Shown piece after piece: positions 8,083 to 14,822 of a stretch of DNA of 24,208 nt. The stretch's first letter is position 1; each line of letters opens with the position of its first letter. The stretch is from Oscillospiraceae bacterium. GTDB lineage: Bacteria > Bacillota > Clostridia > Oscillospirales > Ruminococcaceae. The translations under genes and the position numbers were made by a program. The stretch spans positions 1 through 24,208 of the forward strand of contig CAAEOA010000024.1 of assembly GCA_900757485.1 (NCBI GenBank). Direction: 5' to 3'. The notes beneath the pieces are model-generated. The model was not told the origin of the DNA. It worked only from the letters and a program-made list of their open reading frames with translations, and searched no databases.

Positions 8083-10620
8083 CTATCCCTCCTTTACCAC
8101 AAAGCTCTGCGCATTAATCGAAACATCTTCGATCTGAACTGCTTGAGAATTGTAATTAACGTAAACTTTAATATTATTGTTGTAAACCGTAACAAAAACA
8201 TTGTCCGCCAGTTGCCGATGATCTGTAATTTCTGCCGTGCTTACTTTTTGCAACGCCTCATTTACCAATTGGTAATTTTGAGAAATTTCCGGCATCAAAT
8301 CAAGATAGTTAGAACAATACAACAAATCATATTCTGTATTTTTCAAAAAAGAGGATGGCTGATAAATCAACTGATATTGTAATCCAACACCATATTCAAT
8401 ACTGCGTAAAACAGATTGTGTGATGTTATCCGAAAAATTCATTGCAGGCCCAAACATCTCGACATAGCCATGAAATACTGCCTGATAAAAAGGTACTGAA
8501 CAATCTGTCAGCATAAATGAACTGTGATCTACCGGTACATCAACTATCTTATTTGCGTATTCTATTGCATAGGAATTTCCTTTATTAATCATAATATTAG
8601 GCACTTGTGCGGCTATCTTAGAAAGTTGATCTGTAACAATTGTCTGCGCTGTCGGTCTGCTATATGTTTCCTCTCTATCATAATCCGAATATAATTCGCT
8701 TCCCATTGTCCGCAGTGATATTCCATCAAAAGAGAATTTCTGATATTTTTTTAAGAAACCATCCACAAGTCCGCTTAATTTACCGGGAGAAATAATATAT
8801 CGGAACGGATCTTTCAATCCATCTTCTTCTCGTTCCTGCTTTGTAGCAAGAGAAAGCTCTGACACCTTAGCCTCTGTCGCGTCCAAATAGCGTGCCGCAT
8901 CAAATACAGGCCAAAAACCATTACTGGAAGAATACGCGGTTAGCAAATCTACATCCGGATAAAGTCCTATTTTATTTTCCGAGCAATATTTTACTAACTT
9001 CTGTAATTCCTTTTTCCCACCCAACACTCCATCCAATTTAATTTTGGATGGATAATCATGTCGATATCCGTTGTTAAACCATCCGGAAATCTTTAGATCA
9101 ATATTCTTTACGCCGTTTTCTGACAGAAAAGTCAAAATATCAATATTTTGGCTATACGTCGTTGCGGGGGTTAAACCGGTATAGGAAACACCTAAAAAAG
9201 ATTTATATCCTATAACTCCTCCTATTGTCTCAATTGCAATTGGCACGTTCTCTGTCTCAACAAGTTTTTGCAACTTTCCGCTCTTAAGCAATATATTGCG
9301 GTAAGTGTCTGCCATGCCAATATAATCGGCTTTTTCTTCATCAAGGAATAAATATCGTACAGAATAATCCCCATCAAACAACTTATTTTGAAATGCGGGA
9401 ACAGTAGACAGCGTATCCCCGCCTGACAAATAAATAAAATCCATATTAACAACATTAAAAATGGGATATACAGCATAATTATCGTTATTTCGTCCTGCGC
9501 GATATGCTTCAATGGATGCACAGGATTCACCCGACTCAATAACTGCCAAAATACCGTCATTATTTTCTTTCATTCCAAAAACCGGCAAGCAAGCAGTTTG
9601 TGCACTGATTCCTGAATTGGCACTTTTCAAAGCTCCATCCGCTCCATATATCGGAATGCTGATTGTGTCTCTGCTCGAAATCTGTTGATTAAATTGAATC
9701 AACGATCCGCTGCCATCCGGTAATAAAATATATCCTTCTGCCTCATTGGTTGCTGTCATAAAATTTTCCAGCAGTTTGATCTGGTAAAGAGGAAAATCTT
9801 CCGAATAAACTAACTGTTCTGTGGGAATATTTACCCTTAAAGAACCGTCTTCCAAAAGATATTCAACCACAACTTCAAAAGTTGCTTTCTTAGATAAAAG
9901 ACTGGAAATACCAAATTGCCCGTTATCTACTACAAGATCTTCCTCTGTATATCCTGCCTTGTCAAACAGTGCAATTACTTGTGCAACATTATTTCGTCCT
10001 GCCGGACGAATTGCCCACATATCATCGTTTTTATAATATTTATAATAGCCTTTGAGCTCTTTTGCATCTGAATCATTCAGTTTGGACAAAACCACTTCGG
10101 TAAAACGCTGATTGCTAATTTGAGCCGGAATATCCGATTCTCCTCTTGTGGTATCTCCAACCAAATAATGAACAGCTATTCCGTTTTCAATCGAAAATAC
10201 TTTGGTTTGGTTAAACTTAATCGAATCAGTAAAACTGTTCATTGTTTTCAGGTTGCCGTTGGTATCATAATAATACAACTGAAATTGGGCTTTCAGCATA
10301 TCTTTACTGGTTCCCTGCGCGGTAGTATCTTCTTCCGGATTAAGCGAATTTGTTCTCCAAACCTTTCCCGTAACAGTATTTTCAACCGACACGGAAAGAG
10401 ATTCCTTATCAATCGAAAGCTTCAAATTTCCAACGCCAGCCAGTTCATTCCATCCATCTGAAAGTATGAGCTCCTGTCCATACTTTTCCAAACCGGCTGT
10501 ATTGGGCTGCACCGATTCTGATGTATCCCCGCAACTGCTAAGCATAACAAAGAGCAACGCTGCGGCAAGCCCAAGAACAGGTAATCGGAAACACTTCCTC
10601 CTGTTATTCCATCTTCTCAT
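8083..10620 (-). CDS. DUF5696-like lipoprotein with probable TIM-barrel region
   Basis: From the chosen start the protein has 845 residues. Its lipoprotein signal has the lipobox LSSC with the modified Cys at 30, so it is anchored to the outer membrane face. Residues 60-455 are beta-rich, reminiscent of the supersandwich preceding the barrel in some glycoside hydrolases, and include YILLPDGSGSLIQF (about 297-310). Residues 460-760 look like a barrel: KISGWFNNGY about 509-519, LYPDVDLL about 553-560, FSFDGISL about 629-636. The layout agrees with what I remember of DUF5696 proteins next to sugar ABC permeases; no function is established to my knowledge. It may be a surface hydrolase or a glycan-binding subunit. 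The start is ATG 10620: an in-frame ATG four codons earlier directly abuts AAAGGA and cannot use it, although 12 bases of spacing to the chosen ATG is long. Permease pair 2 follows after one base. Confidence 0.7.
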   Translation of the reverse strand: MRRWNNRRKCFRLPVLGLAAALLFVMLSSCGDTSESVQPNTAGLEKYGQELILSDGWNELAGVGNLKLSIDKESLSVSVENTVTGKVWRTNSLNPEEDTTAQGTSKDMLKAQFQLYYYDTNGNLKTMNSFTDSIKFNQTKVFSIENGIAVHYLVGDTTRGESDIPAQISNQRFTEVVLSKLNDSDAKELKGYYKYYKNDDMWAIRPAGRNNVAQVIALFDKAGYTEEDLVVDNGQFGISSLLSKKATFEVVVEYLLEDGSLRVNIPTEQLVYSEDFPLYQIKLLENFMTATNEAEGYILLPDGSGSLIQFNQQISSRDTISIPIYGADGALKSANSGISAQTACLPVFGMKENNDGILAVIESGESCASIEAYRAGRNNDNYAVYPIFNVVNMDFIYLSGGDTLSTVPAFQNKLFDGDYSVRYLFLDEEKADYIGMADTYRNILLKSGKLQKLVETENVPIAIETIGGVIGYKSFLGVSYTGLTPATTYSQNIDILTFLSENGVKNIDLKISGWFNNGYRHDYPSKIKLDGVLGGKKELQKLVKYCSENKIGLYPDVDLLTAYSSSNGFWPVFDAARYLDATEAKVSELSLATKQEREEDGLKDPFRYIISPGKLSGLVDGFLKKYQKFSFDGISLRTMGSELYSDYDREETYSRPTAQTIVTDQLSKIAAQVPNIMINKGNSYAIEYANKIVDVPVDHSSFMLTDCSVPFYQAVFHGYVEMFGPAMNFSDNITQSVLRSIEYGVGLQYQLIYQPSSFLKNTEYDLLYCSNYLDLMPEISQNYQLVNEALQKVSTAEITDHRQLADNVFVTVYNNNIKVYVNYNSQAVQIEDVSINAQSFVVKEG

Positions 10621-10696
10621 AGATATGACCATTCCTTTCGGAGCTGTTGTAGTTCTGATAATTCCTGTTTATTTTTCCGAATTACAGTTGCAATTT

Positions 10697-11314
10697 CTAA
10701 ATACGCAGTGTTAATTCACGGTATATCGTGTAAATAAACCCGAATATTTCAGAAAACAGGTTAAAGAAAAGCAAAACTACAAAAATAACGATTGCCGCAG
10801 CCGCTACTGTAAGCAACATAGTAGCCAACATTTTTTTAAAACTGTACTGGTGTACTGTCATAATTCCTACAACCAGGATAATTGCAAACCACAGTATCCC
10901 GCAGCCATCTATTAAGTAAAGATATATATCTTCATTTAAAGATAGAACGCCTGAAATAACAGCTCCCAGTACTTTAAAAATAATAAGCGGAACCAGAGAA
11001 TAGGCAACGACCATAAACACATCCCGCATCGTCCCTTTTCCATCCATCAAAGTAGTAACTGCCCAATTAGACACGCAAAACAAAACGACGGGTAAAATAA
11101 CGATACGAATCTGATACATTAAATCAAGCGGAGTATTATACGCCTCGTTAAACGAAAATGCTCGAAGCTGCCGTTCAAAAATCGTTGCCAAAAAGTAAAC
11201 AATGATCAGAAGCGGAGGAATCCATCGTTTCGCTTTTTTCTGAAATTTCATTTCCCAAAAGCTATCGATTGGATGAACCAAAACTTTCAAAATATAGCTT
11301 TCTTTTGCTTTCAT
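10697..11314 (-). CDS. Yip1-like integral membrane protein
   Basis: This 205-residue protein has about five hydrophobic segments (31-48, 69-88, 98-122, 136-155, 163-188) after a short cytoplasmic N-terminus with HPIDSFWEMK. That opening and the YSLVPLI...ILWFAIILVVGI pattern fit bacterial YIP1-family membrane proteins. Their function is not established, though they occur beside sugar importers and secreted proteins. The start is ATG 11314, which overlaps the upstream NHL gene's stop as ATGA, with GAGGT about eight bases before it. An in-frame longer version begins 19 residues earlier inside the NHL gene and is less likely. The overlap suggests translational coupling and matched amounts of the two proteins. 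It may scaffold or stabilise the importer complex; that is inference. Confidence 0.75.
   Translation of the reverse strand: MKAKESYILKVLVHPIDSFWEMKFQKKAKRWIPPLLIIVYFLATIFERQLRAFSFNEAYNTPLDLMYQIRIVILPVVLFCVSNWAVTTLMDGKGTMRDVFMVVAYSLVPLIIFKVLGAVISGVLSLNEDIYLYLIDGCGILWFAIILVVGIMTVHQYSFKKMLATMLLTVAAAAIVIFVVLLFFNLFSEIFGFIYTIYRELTLRI
11311..11314 (-). other. ATGA stop/start overlap
   Basis: The minus-strand tetranucleotide ATGA contains the TGA stop of the NHL/TPR gene and the ATG start of the Yip1-like gene. This arrangement usually reflects translational coupling. Confidence 0.75.
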
Positions 11315-12828
11315 CCACCGACACCTCTTCTTTCCGTTCCGGAGCCAAATTCTTTCCGATGATTTTTCCATTTACGAATCAACCAGATGACAACAATCAA
11401 CAAAATCAAAATCATAATTGCGCCCAGAATCAACCATGTGAAGTTTTCATTCAACCAGTCTTTCCGGTACTTTACAAAAGCCTTGGTATAATATTCCCTG
11501 GCGTTAGCCAATTCAAAATATTCCATTGCTTTCTCATTATCACCCATTCGATAAAGACAAAAACCGGCTTTTACATATGCTAAATCAAAATTACAGTTTT
11601 TCTTTAAGAGTCCTTCCCATTGAACAAGACTCTTTTCGTAATTACCTTCTACATAACTGCGCGTCGCATCCATAATTGCCTGACCATATTCTGTCGGCTC
11701 AAAAGCAACTATATTTTTCCTGTCTCGGTCAAGGACATATATTCTGTTTCCGACGATACCGAGTGCAGAAGGTTGAATAAACGTTCCTGTTTGATAAGTA
11801 TTATTTCCACCAAATTCAAACAGCATATTGCCGTCTTCATCATAGGCAAAAATTCTTCCCCGATTATTATCCAATGCGAAATAAATCCCCTGATCGTTCG
11901 CCGCAATGTCCACAAAGGAAGAAGGTCCTCTATCCGCTGCCGCAGAACTCTTATCGTATAAAAGATCACCTGCTACCGCATCTACGCCATTTACAGGATT
12001 CCGAACCAGAATGTCTTTTCCGGCGGGATTCAATTTCCGGATCGGTGTATTCACTTCGCTAACCGCTGTTACAGCATAAATAAATCCGGACGGATCCAAA
12101 GAAATATTCGTGTATTCAACCGGAACAAAGGCAACCCGATTTGCAATCTGTTCCTCAGTAAGAAAATATCGAAAAATCACTTCAAAAGGACTTGCCACAA
12201 CAGAGTTGCTTCCAACAAACCCAACAAAAGCACCTTCTTGTGTAAGTTCCATTAATCCCTGATTCACATTTTCCGCAACCACAAAAATACGTCCGGTACT
12301 GTCCACTTCGATTTTTTTAGGGCGGAACTCAAATCCGTCTCCCAGCAAATCTGACTTTGGCTGTTTGAGGAAACCAATAACTTCTTTTGTGTTAATATCA
12401 TATTTTACAATTTGATTTCCTTCGGTTTCCGCCACATAAAGAAGGTTGTTCCATACACATATTCCCTGTGGTTTTTTCAGATCCGTTGGGTTTTGATTAC
12501 CGGCTTCCAAATATCCGAATAGCGTATATCGCTTCTCCCAGTTTGATGTAAAAGAATGAACATAACCGGTTGCGGAATCCAGAACATAAAAGTTTCCCTC
12601 ATCATCTTGGCAGAGATCCTCTGGAGCAGATAATTTTACTCCGAGATTGTTCTCGTCCAACACCTTTACCGGCAAATACGCAGTAGGTGCTGCAACATCA
12701 GTAATACCGTTATTACCATTCACATAATTATAGGATTTATAGGGTGCAGCATTAATGGTTCCGGTCACAGAGGTTACAAGAGAAGCCGAGAGAAAGATGC
12801 CGCATAGTACTTGAAATAACTTTTTCAC
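11311..12828 (-). CDS. Secreted NHL beta-propeller/TPR protein with C-terminal membrane anchor
   Basis: This 505-residue protein starts at GTG 12828, six bases after AGGAGG. A Sec signal covers residues 1-27 (TINA/AP). Residues 60-380 contain NHL-type blades recognisable by repeated LxxPxgIxxd...gxiYVxD patterns: APEDLCQDDEGNFYVLD about 68-84, KPQGICVWNNLLYVAE about 119-134, PSALGIVGNRIYVLD about 353-367. Residues 385-445 resemble two TPR helical hairpins (SYVEGNYEKSLVQW, AYVKAGFCLYRMGDNEKAMEYFELA). A membrane helix at 463-485 precedes a basic cytoplasmic tail. The propeller would stand outside the cell, held by the TPR stalk. NHL propellers bind proteins or ligands; here a subunit contacting the adjacent permeases or the bound glycan is a reasonable inference. 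It sits between permease pair 1 (ten-base gap) and the Yip1-like gene (ATGA overlap). Confidence 0.8.
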   Translation of the reverse strand: MKKLFQVLCGIFLSASLVTSVTGTINAAPYKSYNYVNGNNGITDVAAPTAYLPVKVLDENNLGVKLSAPEDLCQDDEGNFYVLDSATGYVHSFTSNWEKRYTLFGYLEAGNQNPTDLKKPQGICVWNNLLYVAETEGNQIVKYDINTKEVIGFLKQPKSDLLGDGFEFRPKKIEVDSTGRIFVVAENVNQGLMELTQEGAFVGFVGSNSVVASPFEVIFRYFLTEEQIANRVAFVPVEYTNISLDPSGFIYAVTAVSEVNTPIRKLNPAGKDILVRNPVNGVDAVAGDLLYDKSSAAADRGPSSFVDIAANDQGIYFALDNNRGRIFAYDEDGNMLFEFGGNNTYQTGTFIQPSALGIVGNRIYVLDRDRKNIVAFEPTEYGQAIMDATRSYVEGNYEKSLVQWEGLLKKNCNFDLAYVKAGFCLYRMGDNEKAMEYFELANAREYYTKAFVKYRKDWLNENFTWLILGAIMILILLIVVIWLIRKWKNHRKEFGSGTERRGVGG

Positions 12829-12838
12829 TCTTCTCCTC

Positions 12839-13750
12839 CTATTCTTTCATACCCGAAGTTGCCATAGTGCCAAGTATACGACTTTGATTAAAAATAAAAA
12901 CAATTGCGGGAACTAATAACATCAACACGCTTGCTGCCTGACCGGCGCCGGCACGTACAACGCCGCCGCTGGTGATTTGGCTCAATGCATATGGAAGTGT
13001 TTTCAGTTCTTCACTATATATGTAGGTGGTATTGGCTACTCCCCAAACCTGTTGAAACATTAAAATAATTACAGTCAACCAAGCTGGTTTTACAAGCGGC
13101 ATAACAATTTTCCAATAAATAACAATATCGTTGCAGCCGTCAATTTTTGCCGCTTCCAAAAGTGAAGTTGGTACTGTTGTCATATAATTTCGCAAAATAA
13201 ACAAACCCAGCGGTGCACTCATAAAAGGCACAATAACTGCCGCATAAGTATCAATCCACCCCAAAGCTGAAATAGTGAGGTAGTTTGCAATATCTGCAAC
13301 TGCCGCAACAAACATCAGAGAATACATTACCGCAGTGTTCATGGTTTTTCGCCCGGGAAAATTGAGTTTTGCCAGCGGATATGCTGCCATGGATGCCAGC
13401 AACACATGACCGCCGGTTGAAACAATAGTGATAAACAAAGTGTTAAATACATATCTGGAAAATGGAACCCATGTTGTCTGCAACAGACTAAACAAGGACG
13501 AAAAATTTTCCAAAGTCGGTCTTTCCGGGAGCAACCGCGGCGGATAATAGAACAACTCATTCAACGGTTTCAATGACATACCGATTGCCATTACCAACGG
13601 GATTGCACTAAAAATTGCAATAACAATGATAAATAGTGCCATTGCAACATTTCCGGAACGAGAGCGGTTGCTTCCTGCGATATATTGTTTAAAAAGGAGA
13701 CCTTTCAGCTTTCTTTTTTTAGAGGCGGATATTTCTTTTGGCTCTGTCAT
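12839..13750 (-). CDS. Sugar ABC transporter permease, MalG type (pair 1)
   Basis: This 303-residue CUT1 permease has its EAA loop at about 199-218 (EAAKIDGCND...IVMP). Hydrophobic segments lie around 35-58, 103-128, 140-160, 168-187, 221-236 and 274-289. A basic cytoplasmic N-terminus of about 34 residues precedes helix 1. The sequence around KPLNELFYYPPRLLPERPTLENF is typical of the first periplasm-side loop of MalG-like subunits. Its ATG follows directly on the stop codon of the MalF-type partner without a spacer; AAGGTGG inside that gene's end serves as the ribosome binding site. Together the two make the channel of the first importer, downstream of two binding-protein genes. The substrate cannot be read from the sequence. 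Confidence 0.93.
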   Translation of the reverse strand: MTEPKEISASKKRKLKGLLFKQYIAGSNRSRSGNVAMALFIIVIAIFSAIPLVMAIGMSLKPLNELFYYPPRLLPERPTLENFSSLFSLLQTTWVPFSRYVFNTLFITIVSTGGHVLLASMAAYPLAKLNFPGRKTMNTAVMYSLMFVAAVADIANYLTISALGWIDTYAAVIVPFMSAPLGLFILRNYMTTVPTSLLEAAKIDGCNDIVIYWKIVMPLVKPAWLTVIILMFQQVWGVANTTYIYSEELKTLPYALSQITSGGVVRAGAGQAASVLMLLVPAIVFIFNQSRILGTMATSGMKE

Positions 13751-14653
13751 TTAAACATCCACCTTTCTCATAACTCGCAGAATAATCTGATTTAAAATAA
13801 TCATTATCAGAAAAAGCAAAACCGCAATAGCACTCGCATATCCGCGTTCCACACGGAATGTGCTGTAATCCATTAAATGCGTCATAACCAAGTGGCCTGC
13901 ATAATTTGTACTCGGGAAACCCGCCAAGTTCTGTGCAACAGTTGCATTGGAAAACATTGCAGTAATTTGCAAAACTGCAGCTGTCATCAAATGAGGCGCC
14001 ATCATTGGCAAAGTAATATAAAACAATTCCTGAAAGCGATTCTTTACCCCGTCAATTGCCCCGGCTTCATAATACTGGGTATCAATGGAGGAAAGACCGG
14101 CACGCATTGCCAAGAAACCGGTACCTAAACTCATCCACAATTGAACAACAATAATCAAAGGAAGAATATACTGTTCTGTCGTAAACCATTGAATTGGTTC
14201 TACTATAAATCCCATCCGCATCAAAAAACTGTTAGCATACCCATACATATCTCCGCTGAAAATAATGGTCCAGATGGTGTAAATGGTTCCGGAGATAGAA
14301 GGGATATAGAAAACAAAAGTCAATAGTCCGCGCAAGCGTTTTGACGTTTCATTAATTGCCCATGAAGCCAGAAAAGACAAAACATAACCAAGCGGTCCGG
14401 TAAACAAAGCAAATATCAGCGTGTTTTTAATGGCAATCGCAAAGATATCATCATTCAGAAACAGCCGCTTATAATTATCCAACCCCACAAAAACCGGTGA
14501 CTCCAGAATATTATAGGTAGTAAAACTAATCCCAAGTGTTACAAAAACCGGCATAATTGTAAATACAAAAAACAAAATCATAAACGGTGCAAGCAGGAGA
14601 TAAGCTGCCCAGTTTTTCTTCATTTCAAGAAAAATGTTCCGCTTTTTTTTCAT
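13751..14653 (-). CDS. Sugar ABC transporter permease, MalF/UgpA type (pair 1)
   Basis: This 300-residue CUT1 permease starts with a basic tail, then helix 1 near 16-40 (AAYLLLAPFMILFFVFT). Further helices lie at about 74-99, 109-131, 163-180, 220-238 and 274-292. The EAA loop is at about 196-217 (EAGAIDGVKNRF...ITLP). ATG 14653 is preferred because it begins MKKKRN; an in-frame ATG four codons upstream abuts AAAGGA and a still longer in-frame start adds 16 residues with no clear ribosome binding site. The same AAAGGAATGGTC leader precedes the DUF5696 gene. The gene follows the 969-residue binding protein after a 169-base gap and abuts its MalG-type partner. Both permease pairs being in one operon is unusual and may mean two importers for related ligands. 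Confidence 0.92.
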   Translation of the reverse strand: MKKKRNIFLEMKKNWAAYLLLAPFMILFFVFTIMPVFVTLGISFTTYNILESPVFVGLDNYKRLFLNDDIFAIAIKNTLIFALFTGPLGYVLSFLASWAINETSKRLRGLLTFVFYIPSISGTIYTIWTIIFSGDMYGYANSFLMRMGFIVEPIQWFTTEQYILPLIIVVQLWMSLGTGFLAMRAGLSSIDTQYYEAGAIDGVKNRFQELFYITLPMMAPHLMTAAVLQITAMFSNATVAQNLAGFPSTNYAGHLVMTHLMDYSTFRVERGYASAIAVLLFLIMIILNQIILRVMRKVDV

Positions 14654-14822
14654 CTGTACGACCATTCCTTTCTGAACTTTTGCGCAAGTGCCGCATAACA
14701 ACCGCAGTAATATCTTATTTTTTCTGATGCTTGACTAAAAATATTGAAAAGTAATATTGGATTAAAACATATTTTCCCTTTTTCAAAATTTCTCCTGCGC
14801 TTGGTCAAAGTTGCCATCTTTT
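14654..14822 (-). other. 169-base intergenic gap before permease pair 1
   Basis: This is the largest gap between the regulator and GH38. It is AT-rich near its centre and holds the GAAAGGAATGGTC leader of the permease gene. I find no hairpin followed by a T-run, no convincing -35/-10 pair and no riboswitch-like structure. It could hold a secondary promoter or an mRNA processing site that separates the abundant binding proteins from the permeases. Confidence 0.4.

Noticed and set aside
10629..10673. TTCGGA/TCCGAA inverted repeat upstream of the DUF5696 gene as a ribosome-site-masking hairpin
   Set aside because: It has only six base pairs with a loop of more than 30 bases; likely chance.
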